From the NCBI GenBank assembly GCA_014058105.1, contig JACGCM010000440.1, forward strand, positions 3,162,001 to 3,226,000: a stretch of DNA of 64,000 bases, in the 5' to 3' direction. Position numbers and translations under genes: made by a program. Shown piece by piece: positions 12,545 to 24,900 of this stretch (its first letter is position 1; the number at the start of each line of letters is the position of its first letter). Origin of the DNA: Kingdonia uniflora (Eukaryota > Streptophyta > Magnoliopsida > Ranunculales > Circaeasteraceae). Below the pieces are notes generated by a model that saw nothing but the letters and a program-made list of their open reading frames with translations, searched no databases and was not told where the DNA came from.

Positions 12545-13138
12545 ATCAGGGAGAGACTTATTTTCTTTAGAAAGAGACAGAAGTTGGAATCGAAGATGTA
12601 TAACATTCGCTAGAGATTGTTGAGAAAAATTATCCTGAAGACATTCCTGTAAGAACCTAAATTCGTAGCTCGAATGGCCTCCTACACCAAATATACCTAT
12701 GACACAAATATTAATGAACAAACAATATGAGATGACACAAGTTTTTATGTGAAAACCTCTGAATAGGTAAAAACCACGACCTCGGCTCGAGGATTTAGTA
12801 AGAATAACTTTATTGCTTAAAACTAGTGAATGCTGAATACAATTTGAGATCTTTTTAGTCAAAAATCCTTGGTCCCTTCTCCCCTTTCTCTTATTCCTTT
12901 TATAGATCTCATCCTCAGTTCGTGTATGCCAGCACACTCTCCTGGATTGGGGGAAAGAGTAGAGGTTTTTCCTGTAACTCCCAGCTCATAGAGGCAGGTG
13001 TCCTTGACTCATTTTGTTTTATTGAAGTGCTCGAGCCACGTTCCTTCTTAGACCGCGGTCAATGTGTCAATGTCTATAGGGTATGTCACGTAGGTTTTGC
13101 GTGAGTCTGGCATTATAATAGTTTGTTGTTACTCTAGT
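12545..13138. other. Intergenic stretch, possible copia LTR debris
   Basis: No gene seen. Sequence around 12740-12830 (repeated 'aaaccacgacctc'-like phrases and an 'aataactttattgc' motif) resembles what is often seen in plant copia LTRs, but I cannot pair it with a second LTR. Confidence 0.3.
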
Positions 13139-13870
13139 TCAAGGGACAATATTTGACGTGAAGTTGGGAGACCGACAACTTAGGGTAAGAATGTCTACAA
13201 ATAAAGTGGCATTAATGAGACTGACAAGAGTCTGATATGTGCAGTACCATGTTGTATAAACAGGGTTAATTTGATCGGTTTTGGCTTCGAAAGATTGGAT
13301 AAATTCGGGGAGGACATTTTTCAGATCCATCCACGAAACACAATAATTTTGTCCTACAAGAAATTGTTTGATTTGTTTTGCCATAAGAGATAGTTGGTCT
13401 TAGTAAGTTTGATCGAGACAAGATTAGAGATATTGGGAAAGTTGAACGGGGAAAAGGAAGATGGTAAATCAGTTTCCATTCATGAGAGGAAAATAAAAGA
13501 GAGTTGGGATCAGGAAATACTCGTTGGAGTGTTATAGCTCTGTTACCATAAAAGGATTGAATTATGATTGCTTTATTGTTTAAATTTTTTTCATGGATTT
13601 ATATAGTCTCCTATGAGTTTACAAGATAAGCTACAATCCCAGAGATGAAATACTTACAAATCACAAAAGAGTTGGATATATAAACAAAAAAGAGTCTTGA
13701 TAAAATAAAAACTAATCTCTAAGAAGACCCATCAACTATAGACTCTTTCCTAATATCCTCCATCTCCAGTATCTTATTCTTCCTTCTTGCTCTATCTTTT
13801 CCTCCAACTCTTCCCCTCTTCTTTATCAGTTATTTCGTGAAACACTACTGCAACCACCACTGTTACCATC
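13139..13870 (-). mobile_element. Truncated Ty1/copia element: 5' LTR, primer site and start of gag
   Basis: On the minus strand, sequence from about 13870 to 13551 looks like an LTR (AT-rich, no coding), followed by TGGTAACAGAGC at 13537-13548, one mismatch from the initiator-Met primer site TGGTATCAGAGC. Downstream, 13139-13384 encodes a UBN2-like copia gag piece containing QTLVSLINATL, with frameshifts. The rest of the element is missing, and its 5' LTR ends beside the hAT-like element that starts at 13882. No partner LTR is present to confirm the LTR limits. Confidence 0.6.
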
Positions 13871-14305
13871 TCTGGTGCAACTAGGGCTGCACACCTAAAC
13901 CCGAGAACTCGAACCGGGCCAACCCGAACTGGCCGGTTCGGTCCGGTTTAGGGATCTGCCGGTTTGGTTTCGAGTATCAAGTTTAAAACCCGAATATAAT
14001 CGGTTCGGGTTCAGGTTCATGATTTGATTTTGTTTAATACTCGACTCGAACCGGATAGCTTATATTAGGTTTTCTCAACAAGTTGTTTCACTTTCATTTT
14101 ACCCCTTATTATGTAACCTCTCTGTGGTATGAAACTGAAAGTTTGAACTCTAAAATCCATCTTTAATTGTGTGAAGTAAAATCCATCTCCAATTGTGTGA
14201 AAACTGAAACCCCTCTCTTAATTGTGTCATTGTTTGAACCCGAAACCCTTAATTGATGAATAATCAAAGCCAATCCGCTGTGAACTCATTGTCGACTTTA
14301 GATAC

Positions 14306-14307
<2 letters not shown>

Positions 14308-14337
<30 letters not shown>
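14308..14337. repeat. (CT)n microsatellite
   Basis: About 14 CT units in a row, seen directly, inside the hAT-like element. Confidence 0.95.
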
Positions 14338-14338
<1 letters not shown>

Positions 14339-15415
14339 GTTTGTGTTGATTGTTTGTGAACTCGTCGGCGTCGTCGTCGTGACTGTTTGTGTTGATCACT
14401 TGATTCAATCGTGGTAATTTCAGTAAACCCCCAAATTTTGTCAATAGATTTATGATTTATGTTTTAAAACTAGGGATTACTGAAATTTATGTTTTAAAGC
14501 TATGACTCTAGTCTGTAGGTACCACTTGATTCAATCGTGGTAATATCAGAAATGATTGATTGTTATAAAACTAAAATTTGGGGGTTTACTGAAATTTGGG
14601 TTTTACTTAAATCTATATTACATTACACATTGTTGTTTTTCAAATAGACAAGTTTGCCATTGTCTCAAAATCAAATAGACGAGTTTGCCATTGTTTCAAA
14701 GATAAAGAGGGGCTGAGATTTATGGGAAAGAACGAGATCGACGAACGAGATTTGTTCAACTCTCATACTTATGGGTAGTTTCGACAAAACATGAAAATGG
14801 AAAGGGTTGTTAAGTCTTACTTATTCCCTTTATCACTCCCAACTAAGCCCGACTCTTTATCTCTTCTTCTCTCTTATTTGTAAGGACTGCTAGATATTAT
14901 GGCAATCGATTCAAGGTTTTGGATCATCATCTTTTAGATCTCAGCCTTCTCTCTCAGTAACTAATAGTTTGGGTTCGATTTTTCATGTCTGGGTATTCAA
15001 AAGTAAACTCTAGCAGCCATTAAAGAGTGATCTCAAAACCTTCTCAAATCGATTTCAAGCTCTCAAATCCATCTTCGAAGTGATTAAACCCAAAACCCTA
15101 AGTTCATGATTCGTGGTTTTCAATCTTATGTATCAAATTTGTGGATCGAGGGTTTCAATTACAATAGATCATTGTTTCGAATTATTGGTTTTTATTACAC
15201 AATTAATTTCATGTTTAATGTTTGAGTTGGTTTGAGTTCTACAATCGTCTTTAATGGTTTGAGATTCTGATTTTGTAATTGATATTATAGTTTCTCCAGT
15301 ATTTCTATGAGTATTAATGAGTCTGCAATATTCATCAATAGTTTGAAATTGAGGGTTCGAGTTTGGGTATATAGAGATATGGATTTTAGGGTTTGTTTCG
15401 GGTTACAATGCTTGC

Positions 15416-16362
<947 letters not shown>

Positions 16363-16624
16363 AACTATATCTTTTTATTGTTCAATGCATATAATACTAT
16401 TTGTGGAACTATATGTAAGTGGGTAACTATTATTTAACATGTTTTCTTCTTAAAATTCATTGTTTATATGAGACCTATATACTAATAGTGTAGATAATAT
16501 TAATTTTCACAAAGTAGTTTTTGATTTGTTAATTATAGTTGTACATGCTCTCTAATTCTGAATGATGTTTTTTCAGATTTTGCATATAGATAATATAGTT
16601 GTACATGCTCTATAATATAGTTTT

Positions 16625-16925
16625 CAATTTGTTATACTTTGTGATTTCGCTTAGGGTTTTGATCACCTATATAATTTTCAACCTTTACTTGCTGTTGCTG
16701 TTGGTATTGATCTTTGATTTGTTATACTTTGTGATTTGTGATCGGTATTGATCTGTGATTTGTTATACTTTGTGATTTATATAATTTTCAACCTTTACTT
16801 GCTGTTGTTGTTGGTATTGATCTTTGATTTGTTATACTTTGTGATTTGTGATTTGTGATTTGTGATTTGTTATACTTTGTGATTTGTGAATTCGCTTATG
16901 GTTTTTGATCACCTATGATCAATTT
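16625..16925. repeat. Minisatellite built from 'tttgttatactttgtgatt' units
   Basis: The phrase 'gatttgttatactttgtgat' recurs at least five times, with a longer unit (starting 'ttttcaacctttacttgctg') repeated twice. It follows the GGPPS remnant inside the hAT-like element. Confidence 0.85.
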
Positions 16926-17073
16926 AGAACATAATTTTTGAAACTTTTTAGGATTAAGCGCATTTGAACTTAAAAAAATCTAAATCATCTATAGTGCATT
17001 TGGATAACATGTTAAATAGCGACAAACCCACAAGGGCTCAAAAGGTAGTGCCGAAGGCGTGCCAACTTATTCA

Positions 17074-17245
17074 CCGTGGCGAGCCACGGGTAGTACTATG
17101 TAGATGTTTTTAAGACTATGCATCACCCTAATCATCTTAAGGTACCTATTATTTTCATGAGCGGTAGTTTTAGCGCCGAAGACGCGTTACTGAAAATTAT
17201 ATAGCTCCAAAGGCGCGTTGGTGTTGTTGCCGTGGCGAGCCACAG
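17074..17245. repeat. Two copies of a near-perfect 16-bp palindrome
   Basis: CCGTGGCGAGCCACGG at 17074-17089 is a 7-bp inverted repeat around GA. It recurs as CCGTGGCGAGCCACAG at 17230-17245, followed both times by ggtagtact or gggtagtact. Surrounding GC-rich 'gccgaaggcg' and 'gccgaagacg' phrases also repeat. Function unknown; it could be a protein-binding site or a hairpin. Confidence 0.7.
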
Positions 17246-17328
17246 GTAGTACTAGTTTTGTTACAAAACTGTCTGTTTTACTAAAATTTACTTGTCTTGT
17301 TTCATCTGTTTGTACTCGAGGGATACTG

Positions 17329-17442
17329 ATTTGGCAACCGCCAAGGACCTAATGGAGGCCAAAGTAATCAGGCAGTTGACTGTAGTCAGGCGTAGTGGGA
17401 AGCGCAAAGTTGTTTATCTTCTCCATTATGATTTCATCTGAC
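17329..17442 (+). pseudogene. Unidentified coding-like fragment (about 37 codons)
   Basis: A clean frame reads TDLATAKDLMEAKVIRQ, continuing through VVRRSGKRKVVYLLHYDF to a stop. The balanced, basic composition and absence of low complexity look like a real exon piece captured by the hAT-like element. I do not recognise the family. A second fragment with VDDDIGVMKWMH at about 18020-18140 may come from the same donor. Confidence 0.35.
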
Positions 17443-18779
17443 ACTTACTCAGGTGGAAATCAGTTCATAAATAAATACTTATAGTATATCTATGTCATAA
17501 ACTACCGTACCATGAGATTTTTAATGCTTGTGTTTTAGTAAAAAATAGTCTAGAGATATAAAGTATGAGTAGATATTGGATTTTGATCTTATGTATAAGT
17601 GAATTTTGTGTGATCAGGGCAATATACTGGAGTTAGTTATAGTCAATTATATTATATTAGATATAAAGCAAACGTATGTAAGCCCAATCATATTCTTCTA
17701 GATCGAGGGGCTAGGACAAAAGGAACAAATCTGGCTTGTAAAAGTAACCCTCAAGTTCTTTTGAATGGGAATCATTATGATGAAAATTAAACTATCCTTG
17801 AAAAATACTTAGTCAAGTAATCTTAGTGTGTGATATTGTGATATATCAATAAACTTAAAAATGTTCAATTAAGGGTGTCCATGTGAGTTCATCATAAGCA
17901 TATGCATGGATGAGACATATGAACTTTGAGCTGTAGAGCTAGCATGTGATTTTAAAAGTTTGTCATACCCGTTATTAATTTCTTTTTTTGTGGTTTCCTT
18001 TTTTATTTATGGAGGGAGGAGATGGACCACCTTAAATCAATGTCTCGGGAGAAAAAAGAAGATAATGATATAACTTCAGATGTTCTCCAGGTAGATGATG
18101 ACATTGGTGTCATGAAATGGATGCATTCAAAAAAATGTACCTAATAGGAAAGCCAAACAAAAGGGCCATCACAGTTTTTAGGTGTTTTTTCCTTGGGGTT
18201 GTCTACTTGTCTTGGCTCATTTGTTGGTAGCCTAAATACTTATATATATATATATGCATTTGTGTTCCTCATTTTGTGAGAGTATCAATGTAATTTTTAT
18301 GCTAAGGACATGCCAATATTAGGCAGTTTACCTATAGATTTTAGCATCAACACATTGGAAAAACAAGTTTCCAGCCATAGTTGACAGTATCAGCAGAGAT
18401 TGAAAGATGGGAGGAGAGAATAGTTATATGAAAAGTAGAAATGCATAGTGGTAAAAAATATATATATTAAAAAAAAAAAAAAAAAAACCCCGGTTCAGAA
18501 CCCGCCCTGACCCGGTCAATTCGGTTCGGGTTTTGTACCTAGTCGGTTCGGGTTCAATTGCTGTTAACCCGACCAGCCCGGGTCGGCTCAGGTTTAGGGT
18601 TTAACCCGGCCCGATCTGACCCGTGAACATCCCTAGGTGAGACCATAACACCAGTTTGGATTTTCTTTGAAAAAATTCCTTCAACGAAGGAAATAATATT
18701 TTCCACGTCAAATCTTTCCCAATCGAACACACTTGTTGTAACTGGAAAAGCCAAAGAGAATTCTCTTGTCAACTCCTTG

Positions 18780-18900
18780 TTTCAAACTTTGGACTCATCC
18801 TCCTAAAATCTCACTGCTGTCTCTTGTCTCTGTGAGTGTGACTGCCCGGCTCCAATATAGAAAGAAAGAAAGAAACAGTGAGTGACTGAGAGAGAGAGAG
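18780..18900 (+). promoter_or_regulatory. EXO84C 5' leader / proximal promoter
   Basis: Between the hAT-like element and the ATG lie pyrimidine-rich sequence (ctgctgtctcttgtctctg), an (AAAG)n block and a (GA)7 run at 18886-18900 touching the start codon. CT/GA-rich 5' leaders are common in plant genes. I see no convincing TATA box. Transcription start unknown. Confidence 0.4.
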
Positions 18901-18999
18901 ATGGACAGCAGTGAAGAAGAAGAAGAAGATTTCCCAACTCACGAGTGGATCACTCCACAATCCAAAGTGAACTCCGTCTACCAATCCAACTCTGAAAAG
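18901..18999 (+). CDS. EXO84C: EXO84C exon 1
   Basis: 33 codons, from the first ATG after the leader to ...SNSEK, followed by the donor gtactt. Ends in phase 0. The acidic N-terminus and [11 protein letters not shown] support this start. Its 3' edge is part of a tandem duplication continuing into intron 1. Confidence 0.9.
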
Positions 19000-21900
19000 G
19001 TACTTTTTAATCTCTCTCAATTTCACATTCTCTTGCTAATAATCTCCCACTTTTGATCCATCTAAGGTGAATCTTTCTGTAATTCAAACCAACCCCATTG
19101 TCGAAACTTAAGATCAAACTCAGGGTTTTAGGGCGATTTGAAAACGTCTTTAGGGTTAGACCCCAAGTCTCAGTTTTAAGTTTGAGATCATTGAACTATA
19201 ATGTAGGCATATGAAGTTTTGGGGATATTGTATTAGTTCGGAAGAGGACATTTTGAGGTTGTTATGGTTAGTTTTTGGGGTAGTGTACTGTGGATGGTTT
19301 GGTTCTATGCGGTCATCTGATGAGGGAGTCTTGTCTTAGGAGTATTTTCGGGTTCGTATTTTCCTTGTCGTTAAGTAGGCGTGTATGGTTAGTGAGTTTC
19401 TTGATGTGGGATGAAGATAATGGCCAAAAGGGAGCTTAGTATGGAAGCATTTTAATGATTGGGAGGTAGATATCACTGACTATTATGAATTTGCATAGGT
19501 ATGATAATGGATTGTGGACTCGGTCCTAAAATGGAAGAACTCTTATCATTATTATCATGCTAATCAATGTCCTCTCTCTTCTTTGCGTGGAAGCGCAAAG
19601 TTCTATCAACAGTTATTTTCCCTTCGTGCGTGGCATCCTTGAATAAAATGAAATTAGTGGAGAATCTTGATTTTGAAAATGGTTGTTTTTCATCTTTTGT
19701 TTTACTTGCAAGGTGAACTGAGAGTTAATTGTTCATTTTTTTTTTCTGTGTTGTGCTTAGTCATTTCAGTTTTTGTTTTCCTTCCTTGCGTCTGTTTAGA
19801 ACGGTTCAGAGCCCTCTTGGGCTACTGAAATAGGAATGGGTTAGCTCTTGACCTAGGATATCTAAAGATTTCACTTCTCTTTGTCATCCTATGAGCCGTC
19901 TGGAGCGAGAGGAACCGAAAGGCTTTTGGGGTAAGAGTAGATCTTGGGGGATTTAGTCCAGCGGGTGAAGGGATGGTTTAGGTTCCATTTGTATAAGTAA
20001 TCCATTGAAACCTTTTTTGGGAATCTTTTGTTAGGTGAGATAGGTTTTAATGCAGAAGCGATACTTTCCTAGCCTTTTATGCTTTGTCTTTGTTCTTTTT
20101 TGTTTTTATTGGATGAACTTTGGTCACCTCTACCCATTTCTTCTTTTAGCTAATGTGACCATTTTAACTAAAAATTGCTCTTTGAACAACAATAAATGCG
20201 TAGTTTTTTTTTGAGAAGAAAGCCGGGGTTTCAATTTCACATTTCAATGAATCAATTCAACCCTGAAAATGTACTTAGTTTCTCTCAATTTCACATTTCT
20301 ATTGGTAATAATCTCCCAGCTTTGTTTGATCCATCTGTTTCAACGCAATTGTGTGCTGAATCATTCTATAATTTAAAGCGACCCCGTTGTTATAAGAACA
20401 AGATTAGGGGTTTGGGCAATATGAAAACGGCTGTAGGTATGTGAACATGGTTTAAATCTCCCACACTTAGTTTCATTTTATAGGTCATGGAATTATAATA
20501 TAGGATAATGGTTGCTTAGAGAAGATGACGAGGCTCTTGGCATATGAAGTTTGAGAGGGATAGAACAGGCCTGGTAGATGGGCAGCTAAGTTGTTTATAA
20601 TTTCTTATTATTTTTGCTGGAAGTGGAAGAGGGACATTTTGTTAGTCGTGTTGATCTTATGTCGGTGTTAGATCTTCCTTTAGGGAGACGGGATGTCGTT
20701 AGTTTTTGGGAGTTGTTCGTTGTAAATATCTGTGTGTGTGTGTTGGGGTGGGTGGGTGGAGTCTCGTCTTATGAGTAATTTAGGTTAATTTTGTTCCTTT
20801 TCATTTAGCGGGGTTGTTGTACTAGGGAATTTCTTGATGCGGGATGAATATAAATGCCTCAAGAGACCCCAGTACGGAAGCACATTAATGATGGAGAGGT
20901 AGATATCACTGACTCTTATGAATGGTTTGCATAGAAAGGATACTGGATTGTGGACTGTTTGAAAATGGAAAAAAAAATCTTATCATTCTCATCAAGCTAT
21001 TCGATGTCCCCTCTCTCCTTTGCGTGGAAGTGCAAAGTTCCATCTGCAGTTTTTTTCTCCATTCGTGCGCGACATCCTTGAAATGAAATGAAAATATAAG
21101 GCTTCAGAGCCTTCTTTGGCAACTGAAGTAAGAATGGATTGGCTATTGACTTAGGATATCTGAAGATTCACTCTCTTTGTCATCTTATGGGCCATCTGGA
21201 GCGAGAGGAACTGAAGAGCCTTTTGGGGGTAAGAGTAGTCTTGGGGATTTAGTCGAGTAGGTAGGATAGCTTTTCATGTAGAAAAGGATACTTTCCTTGC
21301 CTTTTATGCTTTGTTTTTATTTTATTTTATTTATTTTGTTTTAGTTTTTATTAATATGGATTTTGGTCACCTTTACCAATTTCATTTCTTAACTAATGAG
21401 ACCATTTTACCAAAAAAAATATATGCTCTTTGACCAACAATAAATGCTTAATTTTATTTTGAGAAGAAAGCTGGGGGTTTGGCAGACCCCGACCAGAATA
21501 TTATGTATAAATCAAGAAAAGATATGCATCTTAGGGAATTCACATTGGTATGCATCTAGAATAAAAAAATGGGATAACTCAGAATCAAAATCTTGAGGAA
21601 TTAATGGCTGGCTTTCTGCAATTTCTCTCTCTTAGGCTATGCAGTTTGCTGCATAATTTTCTTGTCTGTAGGTGAAAGTACATGACTAATCATAGTCTTC
21701 CACCATTTTTTCATGAGTATCAGCTCAGTTACACTCTTCCAAAGGGGTTTTCATATTTTGTTGAGAACCTTTTGAACACATTTGGAGTCAGTCATGATTT
21801 CAACCTTCCTAATTTCCAGATAAAGAATCATCTATATACCATGGAATATAGCCATTAGTTCAAATCCTCCAACTTCTTATGAGTTATCTTTAAATCCATT

Positions 21901-24900
21901 GTAAGCAAGAACTGGAAACCAATTTTTTAATCTGATAATACCCCCATATGATGATCTGCTGGAAGTTTTGCTGCCATCACAAGTAAGAATAACTTAATGT
22001 AGTTTTTATGGATTCCAAGAGATAGAGTAAACTACTTCTAGCTGAGCAGTTCTTGACCTCTCACACTTAAAAAGAACTTCAAACTTTATCTGCTTGATGA
22101 TAGAAGAAATGTCTCTTCTCTTGCTTTGAAAGAACCTTGAGTTCCTCTCTGCCCATATGCGGTATATAGTAGCTGGTAGAGCTATCTTAATAATTTTAAA
22201 AATACCAGAAGTGTGTTTTATAAATTCAATCCAGTTCAGTTCAGAGTTTCAACCCTGTGGCATGTGAGCAATGTTGAGAAAGGAAAGGACTAAGTTCCAG
22301 TTTCTGTTGGAAAAGGGGCACTTGAAAAGCAAGTGATATCTGTTTTCTTCTTCAGCTGCAAAAAGTTGACAATAGGATCTATCAATCCTCCACTTTGAAC
22401 TATAAAAAATCTTGTTTTGAGCCTATTCTTTGTAATAATTAATAGAATGACTCAGTGCTTTGGTATATCATCTTGATTCCAAGTAATATAGGACCAAGAA
22501 GAAAAAACACCATTTCTGTTTAGCTTCCAAACCAGTCTATTCTCTTCATTCGTATCTGGAGAAGGACTAACTAGAATACTTTCCCAGATTATTCTTAGCT
22601 CTTCCAACCTTGACCTTCTAGTGGGTGGTTGCATCTATTGTCTCCAGTTATGAGATCCCCGACCCTTCCAAATTTGTAAAGATCCTGACAAAAGTGCAAT
22701 ATTGTGGCTGAAGCTTAGGTTTGGAACTCCTTTTAACCATGGGTTTTGCCAAAAAGATTTGTCCCCATTGCCAACAATAGCATTGCAGTGTTTTAATGTA
22801 ATGGTTTTTTTTTAAAGAAGGGACCTCCTTGCCCTGGAACAGCCTGCTGGTTTCAATAGTCCAGAATGTCTTGTTCTTTAAATAATTGGTTTTTACCCAC
22901 TTAGTCCAAGGGTTTTCTGCTCCAGAAACTTGGTTCCAAAGAGTTCTTAGAATAATTAAGTCAGTGAAGTCTTTTACTCTCTTAATCCAGTCCTCTTTTT
23001 AGGTGTGCATACATCAGGCCAAGCCACTGAACCCACTCCACGAATTTACCCTGAAAAGCCGTTCAATCTTTACTACTTTAGGAAAGTCAAAGCATCCTCC
23101 AGTAAACAAAATAAAAGCTCAATACACTTGACGAGTCGCAATCTTCCCCGATAGGAAAGGAATCAATTTTTCAGTTTGTAATTTTCTTGTGAATTTTTGT
23201 AACCAAGGGCTCATTATCTTTTTCCGATAATAGTAGATTGAGGGATAAAAACCGAGAAGAAGATTGAGCTTTTGTTGCTGTTCATTCTGAGTCCTGAGGC
23301 ATGTAAGATTTGTTGACAATCTCCAGCATCCTAGTAGCTGAAGTCGTAGAAGCTTTCAAGCAAATTATGAGATCATCTGCAAATATTAAGTGATATACTA
23401 TCTTGCAGCTCTGGGATGAGAGCTATATAATTTAAAGTAGCTGCTTTATTCATTAACTCGGAGAATGCCTGTATAGGAAATACAAATAGGTAGGTTGACA
23501 GTGGGTCACCTTGGCTTATATGGTTATATCCTTCAAGCTTTAGAAAAACCCTACTAGTTTCCCATTGACATCTATCTTAAATCATGGAGTTTTAATGCAG
23601 ATAGAGATCGAGTTGATGAATTTAGCTGGGAATCTCAGTTTTAATGTAGGTTGGTGTTAGGCTTTCCTTTCCCTCTGGTGGTGCTGTGGAGGATTGGAGT
23701 TGTCCCCATCTTGTATTCTTTATTCCTTTTAATTTAAGCTCAATTTCCAAAAAAATAAAATAAAATTTGGCATCATTCATCATTCCTACCAAGGCCAAGC
23801 CTTTAGAGAGTTCATGGGCTAGCACAATATTATACTGGATATATCTCCCATTGTCCATTGATGAAAGCTGATTGACTGGAGTCTGGGATTCATGACAGAT
23901 CCTAACACCCATCAGCTTAGAAATGAACCTGTAACTCACATTGCACAATGATATAGGTCTGAACTCAGTAAATTAGCTTGGACCTTTGATTTTAGGTATG
24001 ATCTTGATCACTGTTATGTTGACTTCTTTCAACATCTTTATAGTTCTGAAGAAGTTCTTTAGTGCCTTAGTGACATCAGATGCAACAATTGGCCAATTCG
24101 TTTTTTAGAAGTACACAATGAATCATCCTTTTTTCCTTAAACACCACCTCCCTTATCCCTTCATCAGCGAAGTCCCTAACCAGTTCATTTTGCCGCTCTT
24201 CGGATAGGAATTCAGAAGAAACTTCAGGCATTAAGGCATAGTTAGTTTCATTTTTAAGGTCTTTATAGATCTTGACAGCTACATAATAGTATCTGTAGGT
24301 TCTGTGAGAGTTTGCCTCGTAGGATCTTTAATTGATTTGCTTTTCCTCACTTTCGTCAAGCTATGAAAGTAGTGGGTAGTTGAGTCCTCTTATCCTAACC
24401 AAATGCACCTGGATATCTGCTTCATTTGAGATTTTTCAGAGTTCAGGAGGGCATTAAGCTTCATTTTACATTCCTTTTCTTCAGTTTCTAGTTCAGGATC
24501 GTAGTCTTCTTGAAGATGTTCTCTTCATTTATCTGAGTTGCAGCTCTTCCAAAACCTTTATCTTTCCATACTCTGATGTCAGCTTTAAGTAGTTTCAATT
24601 TGAGTCAACACCTACATGGGGGGGGGGGTTCATCGATTCTTGTCGTCCAAACATTTTCCACTAATGCCTTATATGATGGACGAAAATACTATGTATTAGA
24701 AAATCTGAAGGGAGCTGCAGGTTTTGGTATACCTGTGATAAACTGTAAATATAGTTGGGTAAGTGGTTTGATATACCATAAGGTAGATAGTTCACATCTG
24801 ATCCCGTAAAATCATTCATCAATTGGTGATTGACTAGAGGTTTAGATCCCTGTCAAGCCTAGTGAAGACTTTATCCTTTCCACCTTGATAGTTGGCCCCA

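Noticed and set aside
12431..12937. 168-codon minus-strand gene
   Set aside because: It runs across the right end of hAT-1 and its TSD, so the frame is accidental.
16625..16925. CRISPR-like or regulatory array
   Set aside because: Repeats are contiguous and AT-rich without spacers, in a plant nuclear context: a minisatellite.
20196..20444. 82-codon + frame as an alternative exon of EXO84C
   Set aside because: It lies over the unit A/B junction of the tandem duplication and does not resemble any EXO84 segment; splice sites are not in phase.
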